Assembly: GCA_001692895.1 (NCBI GenBank)
Contig: KV748204.1
Span: 1,020,771-1,084,770 of the forward strand
DNA: 64,000 nt
Source: Cenococcum geophilum 1.58
Lineage: Eukaryota > Ascomycota > Dothideomycetes > Gloniales > Gloniaceae
Reading direction: 5' to 3'
In this document: piece after piece, positions 1-11,799 of the stretch
Layout: every line of letters starts with the position of its first letter
Numbering within the stretch: position 1 is the stretch's first letter
Position numbers and translations under genes: made by a program
Notes under the pieces: generated by a model
What the model saw: only the letters and a program-made list of their open reading frames with translations
Databases searched by the model: none
What the model was told of the DNA's origin: nothing

Positions 1-145
1 CCTTAACCAGTATAATATGCTATCCCCTTTACTATAGTATAACCAGTCACTAAGATAAGGTTATAGTGGTTTACACTAGTCGCAGTAGCGAGAAATTAAA
101 TACAAGTAGTTGTAGGAACTAGAATTATAGAGTAGTAAAAGCGTG

Positions 146-208
146 GTGCTAGAGACTAAACTGCTAGTGCTAGAGACTTAACTAATAGTGCTGGAGACTT
201 AACTAGTG
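146..208. repeat. 21-bp tandem repeat, three copies
   Basis: Three near-identical 21-bp units each begin GTGCTAGAGACT or GTGCTGGAGACT. The unit is a multiple of three, so it could once have been coding, but the surrounding frame is not recognisable. Confidence 0.75.
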
Positions 209-1520
209 GACTCGTAGACTGCTTCGCTAACTAATAGTATAGAGCCTAGCCTAGAACCACCGATAGCTCCTAGTAGTAGAACCTATAAAGGTAGGAAAAA
301 AAGGGTAAAGACCGCAGATTTTACTGCTAATAAAATGTAGCGGGGTTTAGAGGGTATAGCTTCTATCTTATATAGGCAGTTAATATTAGCACCTAATAGT
401 GAGAATATTAGCGGCCTAGTGTTAAAAAACTATAGTAAAGAGATAAGAAATAATGGGCGGGATAGGCGCAAGCGGTTGTTAACACTAAAAGCTATATGTT
501 TAGGAATATAGGAGGTATAAATAAAATGGGCTTGGCATTCCTAGATAGTTTAGCTTTATTACGTGCTAGAAGGGTATAAGTAATTAATCTCTAAATAAAC
601 TTTTATATTAAATTAAACCAGAAAGCAGTTAAGGAATTAATTAGCTTATTTATTTAACTATTCTAAAGGCTATAAGTTACCACTTATTTATCCTAAAAAG
701 AGAACTATAAACCTATTTGTTAAACTATTTACTAAACTATAATTTACTAGTTATATACACAATTTCTAAGTAGCTTATAAAATATACTCTTTATTATTAT
801 ATACGTTTATAAATATAAGTCTAGGCTAACAGGTTAATTAGGGAGGAGCCTAAGTAGTTAACGATAGAGGATTTTAAGTAGCCTAATTATAAGGAGTAAA
901 CTGCTAGAAGAGAGGCGGTAAGTTAAAGCGGAAGGAGTTTAAGGGGTTAAAGCTAAAGGAGTAGAGCGTTAGAAGGAAATCTAAGGAGTTAAGTAAGGAT
1001 TTATAGATATACACAAGAGCGGCTAAATTAAGGAGTTAGGAGGAGCTGGTTAATCTACTAGCGAAGGTATACTATTATACCGCTATATTTAGTCTAAAAA
1101 CTAAGCTACCTATTTCTTAGAGTTGCTAGTAAACCGGCTAACCAGTTAACTAAGACTTAAGATATTATTAAAGGAAATTAATAATATACGTATCGTATTA
1201 CCGTATAGCGGCAACTTATTAAATAACAGATTAAGTGGTTATACTTAATAGTTTAGTTAATTATAAGTATTAAGACTCGCTATTACTATATATTAAGGTA
1301 GAAAGAACGCCAAAGTAGTTAACCCGCGTATAATAGCAATTATAATAGTACCTTAATAACTTGCTATATTAAGAAAATTGGTCTAACGTTCCTCTATTAG
1401 ATAGACTAGTAATAGTTAGGTAAACGTATTTAAGGCTATAATATAAGATGCTAGAGCACCATAACTATAATTAGTCGATATTAGAGTACTCTTCCTAGTT
1501 AATGTTCGACCTATAGAGAA

Positions 1521-1666
1521 GGTATACGGCTATTATTACCTTTCCCTAAGAGGCGTGGGCTCCTCATTATCTAACAGTTTAATAGGGTTAGACTGCTATA
1601 ACTCCTATAAGGCATATAGACGTTATTATCTCTCCCTAAAAAGCGGGGACTGCTTATTATCTAACT
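1521..1666. repeat. Imperfect direct duplication of about 56 bp
   Basis: The segment at about 1521-1576 recurs at about 1611-1666. Both copies contain a CGNTATTAT core, a TCCCTAA run and an ATTATCTAAC end. The differences are mostly transitions. The copies lie about 90 bp apart inside the unassigned region. Confidence 0.55.
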
Positions 1667-2705
1667 GCTGCGACTACCGCGACTGCTAAAACTGCCGAGA
1701 CTACTCCTAGCCGGTATTACCCTTATCCTTATTACTGCTGATTATAATTAATTTACCGGTATTTTTACTACTCTTATTACTGCTAATTTAAATTGGCCTA
1801 TTTAAAAGGCCGAAGTGGATAGTATATAACTAGAGAGGCTGGCAGCGGTTAACTAGGTCGTGGTTTATATCCTAGGTTAACTGCTAGCCTACTTAACCCC
1901 TATAAGCGACTGCTGCCTACCTATCTATAGCAATAGTATTAGAGGTACCTATTAACTAGTCCTTAATATTATTTAGAGTTACTATATTTATACCCTTAGG
2001 TAGAGTCCAGTTGCAGAGCTTATTAGGGTAAAGGTAAAGTAATAGCTGTTAAAGCCGTAACTTTAGGAACCTAGTAGTATATGTCTTAAACGGGTTAAGA
2101 TAAAGGACATTAAAAAAGTTAACGTTAAGGAGAGAGGAGTTGGGATGGCTAGTGAAGCTATTAGGATTATAAATACTAACTATAATAAGTAATCTACTAT
2201 AAGTAGTTAGTAAGACGGTTTTCTTAAGATAATAATATAAGAGATATTAGGTACGAACTATGCAGTAACTTAAAGGGGTAAACTATAAGGAGTAAGGAGT
2301 TAGTAAGTAGTTGTTAACTATAATAAATAAGGCAAAGAAAGTAGAAATAAGGGTAGTCTTTAACTAGTAGTTATAGAAGAAGTAGTTAACGATAAGCTAA
2401 ATAAGTAGTTAGGGGGGTGGTAAGCGATAAGCCGAATAGGTAGTTAAGGGGTTAAGGGGGTAAAGTATAGTAGTTAAGTTAAGTGAAGTTAAAGTAAAGC
2501 AGTTAATAACCTCTATCTTTAGTATAAAATATATTATTAATTGCCTTTATATAATCTTTAAATGCTAATAGCTTAGTAGTAGTAGTAGATTGCTCCTTAT
2601 CTTTAGACGAAATAGAAATAATCTTATTAGGTATAATAACATTTTAAAGATTAAATAAGTAAATCTTTTTTTAAGAAGCTCTGTATTATTTATAAGAATA
2701 TTAAT

Positions 2706-2949
2706 TATATAATTACAGCACCTGTTGTACCGAACGCGTGCTTACGCGTTCGGTACACCAACTACGCGTTTACGCGTTCGGTGCACTCCTGAAGCACTAA
2801 CTAATTAGGGGGAGGTCGCATTAGTATATAGACCACATAGTCTGCTTTAATACAAGAGACAGTTACCACCATCCTAAAGAGTATACGATACTATACGTAT
2901 TTCGTGCCCCGGGATATGACTTAATTGTATCATTAAATTGATATAAACA
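2706..2949 (+). repeat. Copia-1 5' LTR
   Basis: This 244-bp direct repeat matches 8634-8905. The start was set by the TTAAT duplication before it and by the TG start still visible in the 3' copy. It ends in AAACA. It contains a strong hairpin at 2727-2756 followed by related units of about 28-30 bp; this copy has one unit fewer than the 3' LTR. Confidence 0.93.
2727..2756. repeat. Perfect 12-bp-arm hairpin in Copia-1 LTR
   Basis: The arms GTACCGAACGCG and CGCGTTCGGTAC are perfect reverse complements around a 6-base loop. The same hairpin lies at 8655-8684 in the 3' LTR, where one arm base has changed. It is CpG-rich, so it has few RIP target dinucleotides, which may be why it survived. It could be a regulatory palindrome of the LTR or structure in the transcript ends; the sequence alone does not decide. 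Confidence 0.85.
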
Positions 2950-3232
2950 CTGATCAGTGAGCGCGCACAAATTAGTAATTACTTAACACCTCCTACCGAG
3001 CGATATACGATAGCAACTACCTGTTTAGACTCCTAGTACGACCTGTTAGAAGGTTGGAAGTCGGGGATTATAGACCTATTACTAACTCTGTATACTTATT
3101 TAAGTCTTAGTACGGTTTATTAGAAGTTATAGACGTGAATATAGACCTATACGGAACCCTTATCCTTAACCCCCTTAAACCTTAAACCTCTTTAGACCTT
3201 TTATGGAAACCCCCTACCCTCCTACGAACCAT

Positions 3233-6200
3233 TATGGACCCGTTAATTAATTCTATGGACTATTATAAGACCTCCCCTACCCGTTATAAGCTGCTACTAC
3301 CCGCTATATACCACACTACACTATATAGTATGGTAGATATTAGCAAGTAAGTTAGTAAAGGTCAAAAGAAGTAGAGATAAGGAGTTAACGTTACGTCTAC
3401 AAATAACATTAACGACTATATTAGTTTTAAAATCCTTAAATATAAATACTTTAAGCTTATAAATAACGACCTATGGGAGTAATACTAGGAAGACTTTATA
3501 GACTTTATAGAAGCTATTTTTAAGGCCTGCAGCCCTATTACCATCCGTAAACTATAAACCCTTTTACGTAACTAAGGTGTATGGGTTAAAAGGGATAAAT
3601 AAGTTACTATTACACAGTCTTTATATAATATAATATATAAGAAAGACTAAACAGAATAAACTAAAGAGGAAATCCTAGACTAGGTTAAAACTATTAAAGA
3701 ACTCTTTGCTTCTTCTAAACTTAATAGGATTGCTAGCCTTATACCTAACCTACTTAACCAAATTCATCCCATAGACCCAAGCGGCTTTAGAGCTAACCTC
3801 GCTAGCTAAAATAAACCCTACTCTCAAGTTACGGACCACACTACGGATTACAATACCCCCGTAACCCAAAATACGGACCGTAATACCCCTATAAACCAAA
3901 ATACAGACTAAATTACCCCTGTTGTTTAAGTCACAGATCCGCAAACCATATATCAGTAAACTATATATCCGCAAGCTATATATCCGCAAGCTATAGATCT
4001 ATAAGCCACCTAAGTAAAGACCTATAGTAAGAAGCTAGCTAACCTAGCTAAGCTTTATACTAACGAATCTAAGTATAGTAGTGAAAATAATAACTTTAAC
4101 TTTAAACTGACTATCTTTACGGACCTTTACTAGAAGGCTGACATTCCTAAACAAGAGTTTAGCTAAGCCTACTCTACTATACTGCGCGGCCTAGTACTTA
4201 ACCACTACTACACCAACCTCAAGAGTAACCCCCTTAGTGTTTCCTTTAATAAGCTATATAAAGCCACCCGCAACTACTTTAAAGGACCAGAATATAAGTG
4301 TAATATCCTTACCTAATAGAATGCAACCAAGCTACGGACCATAATTAATAAGAACACTAAAAAATTAACTATAAAGTGCCTATAAATTCTTATTAAAGAC
4401 CTCCGGCACCTATAGCACGGCCTTAACGCTAAGCTTTAAACAGACGACTTCCTGTACAATAAACTTATTACGGCCTGCTAGGAAGTAGAGCCCTACAAGT
4501 ATACCTACTACAAGCCTACAGATACCTTAGCTGGCCTTATTAATAATCTACGCTCCTCTATTATAATATATAAAGTCTTAAACCCACCAGGCAGTACTTA
4601 AGCCTTTATTACAGATATTCAATATCCATAAACAGACTTAGACGTCTACTTTACAGACCGCCGCTACTGCTAGTAGTACCCATACCGACCAAGTCCTACC
4701 CGTAACCCCTGTAGCAACCCCTATATAAAAACATACCCCCATAGACAAACCAGCTAGAAATGCTTTGTATGCGGTAAGGAAGGATATTAGTCTATAAGGT
4801 ATACCCAGGAAGAACGTAATAAGTCCAAAAAGAGACTTAATAGCTGTATTAACCAGTTCATTTTGGAATACAAAGGAGAGGAAGTAGAAAAGCCCCCTAA
4901 TAAGTTAATAGAAGCCCTTATAATTAACTTTAACTTAGACGCTTAAGAATAAGAGACCTTAAAGACATTCCTAACCACTTTTGGACCTTTTATAAACAGC
5001 CAAGCCTTTAATATTACAACCGTATTAGCCGACCGTTCCTTTATACACTTAATTGCGCCCGAAAACTATTATGTAAGCACCCCTATTATAAATATTACAG
5101 ATCACAAGCAGGACTTATTTGCATATATTACTATAGAACGCTATACCCCTAAGGAATTCTATGGTGTTATAATTGATATAGGTGCCTCTAAGAAGTCTAC
5201 CGCAGGCTATAGACAATACCTTGTATATAGGACCACCATAAATAACAATACGGATATTGATATTACGCAAACTGGGGCCGTAAACGTCCAATTCGGCATC
5301 AGCTCAACTACATTAATTGGATTAGTTAAAGTTAAGACTCTAATTAGCCTAGTTAACTTCCACATAGTAAAAGCGGACACCCCCTTCCTACTCTGTCTTG
5401 TAGATATGGATAGGTTATAGGTATACTACAATAATATTACGGACACCCTAATTGGCCCTGTAACTACCCTAGAAAGCAAGCATATTACCTTACTAATTAC
5501 ACAACGATTTGGACACCCGTTTCTTATATAGGGAGAGACTTTACGGACCTATATTTAGGAATCTTTTAACTATAACCCGTGCTACCTAACTAGTACGGAA
5601 ATCCACCGCCTGCACTACCGTTTCGGCTACCTGTTAGCTAAAAAGCTGTATAGAGTCCTTAAACGCTCTGGACATGACGACGTTAATAAAAAGGTAGTTA
5701 ACCACCTAACTAAATACTGCTCCTTCTGCCAGAAATACGGACGTTCCCTAGGCTGATTTAAGTTCACTCTTTATAAAGACCTTAATTTCAACCACTTAGT
5801 GTACGTAGACATTATGTATATTAACGGCAGCCCAGTATTATATATAATTGATAAGGCAACCCGCTATTAAGCCGCCCATTAGTTGCAAAATATATCCGCA
5901 AAATATACTTAGGACATTTTACGGACCTGCTAGATTAATATATACTTTAGACCTCCTGAGTATATTACCTACAACACCGGCAGGAACTTTATCAGTAAGG
6001 AATTCTAACAGTATGCTACGGCCATGGCTATTTTAATAAAAGCCATTCTAGTTAAGGCGTATTAGTCTGTTGGGCTTATTAAGTAAGCTTACCTAGCTCT
6101 ACGGAGAGCTTACTAGATTATTATAGATGAGTGTAAGAACATCTAAAAAGAACTGGCTTTATAGATGGCCGTAAAAGCCGTTAATAACACTACTGGCCCT

Positions 6201-8370
6201 GACGGACTAGTACCTACCCTCTTAGTCTATAGAGCCTACCCAAGGATAAGCAAACTGGACCCTCCTACCCCGTCCGTTACAGATCAAGCAGCTGTAATAC
6301 GGAAGGCAATGGTTGAAATAGTCAAATTACGGGCCAAATAAACTGTCAATAACGCCCTATACCACCGCAACGGACCTAATATGACCTTAGTACACAACCT
6401 CCCGCTTAATTCTAAAGTCCTTATGTGGCATAAAAGCAGTAATTAAACTAGACCTTACCGTCTACTGGCTATAGAAGACAAGACCTGCTATATACAGCTC
6501 CCTAGTGGATTGATAAGCTTTAGAAGCACGTCTGTAAAACCCTATTTTTGGTCCAAAAACACCTATAACGTCAAGCCAGACGAACTAGAAGCACCCGCCA
6601 AGCCAGACAAACCAAAAGCACCCACCGAATTAGGTAAACTAGAAACACCCGCCAAATCAAATAAACTGGAAGCACCTTTGCCTACCCCAAAGGTCCCCTA
6701 GAAACCCACTGAACCTACTAAACCTACTATAAAGCGTGGCTAAGGACGCCCCTGTAAGAACCCTGTAACGGAAAATTACTTAACCTCTGTAGGTATATCT
6801 ATAAGGTAATCTCCGCCTATAGATATATTAATTCTAGTATAGGAAACCCCTTTTACGGACTTATAACGTAAAGAGATTAATGGACTACTTAAAAAGGGTG
6901 TCTTTGCGGTTATAACGGAGAGAGACATTCCATAAGGCGTCCGTATATTTAACTCGCGCTTTATTAACAAAATTAAGCACCCTAATACTAACAAAGCCTT
7001 TAAAAAGTTAAGGCTTATTATACAAGCTTATAACGACCAGGGAAAGGACTTAGTCCTTATGCAATCGCCTATAATCTAATAAGTTAGCTAACGAATTATA
7101 CTTGCACTTATGCCCAGCCTATAGTAAAATAAACCTATAGCTTTTTACCTACGGGACATCTTATAAGCCTACGTACAATCTAATACCTACCTAAGTAGGG
7201 ATATCTTTATATAACCACCGCTGGAGCTTAATTTGTAACTAGGAACAATTTTACGGGTTATAAAACCACTCTATGGAGTGCCAGAAGCTAGAAACCATTG
7301 ATTTAAGACATACCACCAGCACTATGTCCGTAAACTTAAAATGGAGTAGTTGACCTATAACCCTTACCTCCTATATACCCTATTAAACGGCCTTAGTATT
7401 ATTAGACTCCAAACAAACAATACCCTCTTCTTAGCAGACCGGACATTTGCGGACGCTAAAGAGACTAAACTATAAGAAGCTAAGTTCCTAGCAAAGCTAT
7501 AAGAGCAGTTAACTAAGCAGACTCTAATTAAGTTTAACGGAGGCTTAATTACACAAAAGGGCAACTTAATTCAGCTAACCCAGGAACGCCAAGCTTAAAA
7601 CCTAAAGCTTATTATAGCAAAGCCTACGGACCTTACCAGTTCCCGTAGAGAGACCTATAAGACCATAAATATAAAGGACTAATATGCTGCACAGCGTGTA
7701 AGAGGCGCCTATATTACTACAGTCTACTAACCCAAATCTGCCTATAACTTGTCCTTTACGGCCCAGGCAGTAGACCTATAAGAAGAAAATGTTAAGCAGC
7801 TTAATAAGCGCATTTAATGGCAGATTAATAATACAATAAGAGGACTTACTTTTGTACCACTAGACCTAAATTCTATTAGCGTAATGGTATTTATAGACGC
7901 CTCCTTCACCAATAATAGGGACCTATTATCGCAAATCGGCTTTATAATTATACTTATAGACTATAATTAAGACGCAAATATACTGTATTGGTCTTCAATT
8001 AAATGCAAGCAAGTAACCCGTAGTGTACTAGCTTCTAAACTATATACACTAGCCTATAGCTTTAATATAGCAGCCATAATCAAATCAACGATTTAGAAGA
8101 TCCTATAATTGGAGCAGCTACCCCTAGTTTTATGCACTAATTTAAAGTCCCTCTACAACTGCCTAGTTAAACTAGGTACAACATAGGAGAAGAGGCTTAT
8201 AGTTAACCTAATGTGCTTGCGTCAGGCCTATAAACAACGCGAGATTATAGAGGTTAAATGGATTAGCAGCGGAGACAACCTAGTAGACGCTATAACTAAG
8301 GCAAAGCTGTGTTAAGCTTTTAAAACCCTAATTAACACAAATAAGCTTAACCTAAAGGTTATAAAATGGG
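3233..8370 (+). pseudogene. Copia-1 Gag-Pol polyprotein remnant
   Basis: Parts in order: gag from about 3233; a CCHC zinc knuckle with the CFVCGKEG segment near 4761; an aspartic protease with a GAS signature near 5160-5190; the integrase zinc-binding domain near 5590-5730 with its closing CSFCQKYGR segment; the integrase core about 5760-6300; a Lys/Pro/Ala-rich linker about 6555-6720 made of loose repeats of the type K-x-E-A-P; reverse transcriptase about 6850-7600; RNase H and tail about 7870-8350, where VFIDASF is readable. This order and the CFVCGK knuckle are typical of fungal Copia polyproteins. It is a fossil with many breaks and no intact product. Confidence 0.9.
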
Positions 8371-8633
8371 TAGAGCGAGACTAACGGAGCATTTACGGTT
8401 TAGTTACGGCCCGTCAGAAGGCCGTATGGTACATTTACGGCCCGTTAAAAGGCTATACAGTTTATTTTACGGACCGTAAGCAGGACTTACAGCTAGATTA
8501 GAGCACCATTTAGAAGGCAACCCAGAAGGCACCTTAGGAGGGATTTCCTATATATTTCTTTTGTATTTTATAGTTCTATTAAAACAATTACGGAGGCTAT
8601 ATATAGGTGGTTTTATTTTTTAAGTACCGCCAG

Positions 8634-8905
8634 TGTATAATTACAGCACCTATTGTACCGAACGCGTGCTTATGCGTTCGGTACACCAACTACGCGTTTA
8701 CGCGTTCGGTGTACTAACCACCTACTTACGTGTTTAGTGCACTCTTAAAGTACTAACTAATTAGGGGGAGGTCGCATCAGTATATAGACTACGTAGTCTG
8801 CTTTAATATAAGAGACAGTCACTACCATCCTAAAGAGCATACAATACTATATGTATTTCGTGCCCCGGGATATGACTTAATTGTATTATTAAATTGATAC
8901 AAACA
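8634..8905 (+). repeat. Copia-1 3' LTR
   Basis: This 272-bp repeat begins TGTATAATTAC and ends AAACA, followed by the TTAAT duplication. It is 28 bp longer than the 5' LTR because it carries an additional degenerate copy of the unit that ends in GTGCACT or GTGTACT. Just upstream (about 8390-8490) are several short repeats of the type TTACGGCCCGT. Confidence 0.93.
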
Positions 8906-8910
8906 TTAAT

Positions 8911-11520
8911 AGACTTAAATTAACCATTATAATTACTATTAACTACTTGGATATATGTATAACCCTTAGCCTAGAGATAGTATATAAGACTAAATATATT
9001 AGCAAGTGCTAACTTTTTACTATATTTAGAATCGGCTTTTTAACTAAATAAAGTCTCTAGTATAGCACGTAGTTAAGAAATATATAAACTAGTGAGCGCA
9101 ACCCATCTAAATGTTTTTTTAATATTATGAGTGGAGTTCTTATGTAGCTTTATATTAATGGTATAGTAGTAGTTAATATGCTTTAGAGCAAGATTAATTG
9201 CTTTAAAGGTATTTGATTAACCTGCTAGATTTACTAAACTTAACGCAAGAATTAATTATTAAAGCTTAGTAGTTATAATCCGATCTATAAAAAGCTATTA
9301 AAGATAAAATATCTCGTACTTATACCGCAACTGCTTAGCCCTATAGAACTAGATAGAGAGTGGATTAATAAATTAGCGGATTAGACTAATATTGCTATAA
9401 CGGATAGCATGCCGTAGAACCATAAAAGCTTTAACCTATTAGAGATACTAATATATACTAAAAAAACTCCTTATTATTATGCCCTTAACCGGTTTAAGCG
9501 GAGTAGGTAAATACTCATTGTTATATACGCTTAATTAACTTAAGAAATTAAAATAGAGTTAGCTGCATAATAGTATTATTATAGGACTCTTTCCTATTAT
9601 TTTCCTTGCTATTAACCCCTTAAAACCACCCCTTAGTGCTAAGTATATTGTACTAGAGTGCAACTACTTAAGCTATCTAGCTTTGTGTAATTAATGGCTT
9701 AATAAAATGGAATTTAGCATTTTCTTATAAGATTTTATACTAGTCCCAGTAGCTAATATTATAAAGGAGCGTGGCCTTTAAGTAAGTGCTAGGAGGACTC
9801 TTTTAGTAAGTGCGAACTATAAGATAGAGGAAACTTTAAAGGATATAAAAGAATATAGGTGGCCTAAGTAACTAGTCCTAACGGTTAAAAGCTTAACTAG
9901 TAAGAGACTGCTCGGTTTTAACGCTTTTAATATATTAAATGGTTTTTTAATCGCCCTAGGTAAAATGGCCCGACTTATTATCCTCTTTAAGGCTAAGTTT
10001 GTAGATCTAGATATCCTAATAAACACCATATATACCTTTAATTGTACCTTTATTGTAAAAGATCGTACCTAGCTATTATAGAGCAGTTTTTTAAGGAGAT
10101 AGCAGGTTAAGCTTTAGTACTATAGAAAAAAGACCTAGCTTACTACTAAAAATATATTTAACTGCCTATAAATAAAGCTTACGGATAGCAGTTGTAATAA
10201 AGTATATTAATAACTACTATAAGATATGGTCCCGTTAAAGACCTAGAGATAAGATAATATTATTAAAAAGAAGCGGTTATAACGGGTTAAACATTAACTG
10301 CTTAAGGCTAGTAGTTGGAATCTTAGGGCAAAGGATAAGAAGTGTAGTGGTTATATTACACATTCTTATTCCGGAAGACCTAAGCACTTAATCTTTAATA
10401 TCATCCTTAAAATTAAAGTTATTATAGACTAGTAGCGCTTAAGGATTAACTATAAGGCTTGGTAGCTTATTCTTTTTATTAGTTAGCTATATAAAATATA
10501 GACTAGGGGGTTAAACTTTCCTTTACATTATTAGTAATATCTATAAGGTGTTAATTAATATATTTATAACTATTATAGAGACCTAGCCTAGCTAATACCT
10601 TAATAACTTAACGCTTGACACCACTTCTAAGTAGGTAGATTCCTAATATTTTTATAAAGAGGTTAGTAGTATACCGTGTATGACTCCTATAGATAATAGA
10701 AGTAATTAAATATAACTACTGCTGGACTATCTTAGAATTGCCTAACCCTTTATAACTACTCTAGCCCTAGCGTTAATTATTTATAAGCTTTTTAAGTAGA
10801 GCAGTCTATGTAGGAGTAGTTAATTTAATTTTTTTTAATACTTAAAAGAAGTTAACCTTCTCTATAGAGGTAAAGTGGTTAAACTTGTTAAAATATGGCT
10901 GCCTAAGTAGTGTATTAAGTTCTTGGATAAGTTCTGTTAAGGAAATATCCTCTACTAACACGTAACTAGTTAATTAAAGGGCTGTATAAACCTTTACTTG
11001 TTCTAAAGTAGAACGTAATAATAAAATCTACTAACTAATATAGAGGCCACCTAATTTACTATTAATATCCTCTGTAACCTATGCCTTAAGGAATTTCCTA
11101 ATATTAAAGTTGTTTCGCTACTATAGTATTTATATCACCCATAGCTTTTAGCGCTAAGAAAGAGGGCTCCGCCGTTGTTTAATTCGCCTTTAATAACTAG
11201 TAGGGGGTGCAGTTACTTGCCTTTAAGACGACCGAGATATAGAGAACGGTGTTAAGGGGGAAAGGGAGTCGATATTGGAGAGTGGGGAGGATAAGGACGC
11301 GTTGGTGTTTATCCAAATACTAGAAGCGCATAACTTATAAGGAAGTAGTGTTCCTATTATAAAAAAGTAATCGATTATAGAGGAGATTAGTCTGACTTAA
11401 CTTGTTAGCTTATTAGGTTAAATAGGCGTTATTAGGGAGTTAAATATATAGGTAAAAGTGTCTCTTATATAAAATTGCGAAAATTAAAGTTAAGCGCTAT
11501 AGAGTTCCGCACCAAAGGCC
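8911..11520. other. Unassigned degenerate sequence, right part
   Basis: This continues 1-2705 across the Copia-1 insertion. I do not recognise a family. Coding-like but heavily interrupted plus-strand stretches occur at about 9000-9700, 9780-10420 and 10640-11240. The one at 9780-10420 is the most protein-like, with a hydrophobic stretch and Lys/Arg-rich runs, but I cannot match it to a transposase, reverse transcriptase or host protein. The region is RIP-like throughout. Confidence 0.45.
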
Positions 11521-11522
11521 CT

Positions 11523-11649
11523 CAGACGGCAGGATAAACTTAAGGTCGGTAGATAGCTAATTGGTTAAAAAAAAGTGGCGTTTTCTTAGGCGGAGACTAG
11601 TGACATTTTAGTATTAGTGAGTGCGCCTTAAGTTCTGCCCTTGCCGTCT
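11523..11649. repeat. Imperfect inverted repeat, possible small terminal-inverted-repeat element
   Basis: The left arm (11523-11548, starting CAGACGGCAGG) pairs with the right arm (11624-11649, ending CCTTGCCGTCT), with a few mismatches and gaps. The flanking 8-mers AAGGCCCT and AAGTCGCT agree at six of eight positions, so an 8-bp hAT-style duplication is possible but weak. The stretch between the arms holds no recognisable gene. Confidence 0.5.
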
Positions 11650-11660
11650 AAGTCGCTTAT

Positions 11661-11739
11661 TTTTTCTAAGTTATTTTACGGTAAAACTAATTATATATAT
11701 AGGCGTGATTGAAACTACACGCAAAATAACTTAGAAAAA
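11661..11739. repeat. Perfect 17-bp inverted repeat
   Basis: TTTTTCTAAGTTATTTT at 11661-11677 is perfectly reverse-complemented at 11723-11739, around a 45-base loop. It directly follows the inverted repeat at 11523-11649 and lies just outside the broken inner end of Helitron copy 1, so it may mark the insertion that truncated that Helitron. Confidence 0.8.
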
Positions 11740-11799
11740 TTAATCGATTTTTTCGCCTCTATGCACCTTTTTTATAATATACTCTTACAGCTCCACATA

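Larger units (their letters stand above)
1..2705. other. Unassigned degenerate AT-rich sequence, left part
   Basis: I recognise no gene or transposon family in this stretch. The plus strand has short runs of coding-like composition (about 290-760 and 1000-1450) rich in Lys, Leu and Tyr codons but cut by many TAA/TAG codons, as expected after RIP of an old element. Two short repeats are listed separately. Around 2380-2490 there is purine-rich, loosely repetitive sequence with many AGTTAG/AGTAGTTA units. Because Copia-1 is flanked by a TTAAT duplication, base 2705 was once joined to 8911, so this stretch and 8911-11520 are parts of the same older sequence, possibly one old element of about 5.3 kb. 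Confidence 0.5.
2706..8905 (+). mobile_element. Copia-1: LTR retrotransposon, Ty1/Copia superfamily, broken fossil
   Basis: This is a complete-length element of 6.2 kb with two LTRs and a perfect 5-bp target duplication TTAAT (2701-2705 and 8906-8910). The internal part reads on the plus strand in Copia order: gag, protease, integrase, reverse transcriptase, RNase H. Integrase before reverse transcriptase separates it from the Gypsy elements of this window. It is heavily mutated in RIP style with many breaks and is not functional. It sits in unassigned degenerate sequence and has no later insertions inside it. The LTRs still align well along their length, which suggests it is younger than its host sequence. 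Confidence 0.95.

Noticed and set aside
3750-3989. Minus-strand frame of 79 codons inside Copia-1
   Set aside because: It lies antisense to Copia-1 gag and has no domain; a shadow of stop-poor antisense sequence.
6510-6701. Plus-strand frame of 63 codons as a separate small gene
   Set aside because: It is the Lys/Pro-rich linker between integrase and reverse transcriptase of Copia-1, not a separate gene.
9817-10029. Minus-strand frame of 70 codons
   Set aside because: No motif, and the more protein-like sense in this area is the plus strand; likely chance.
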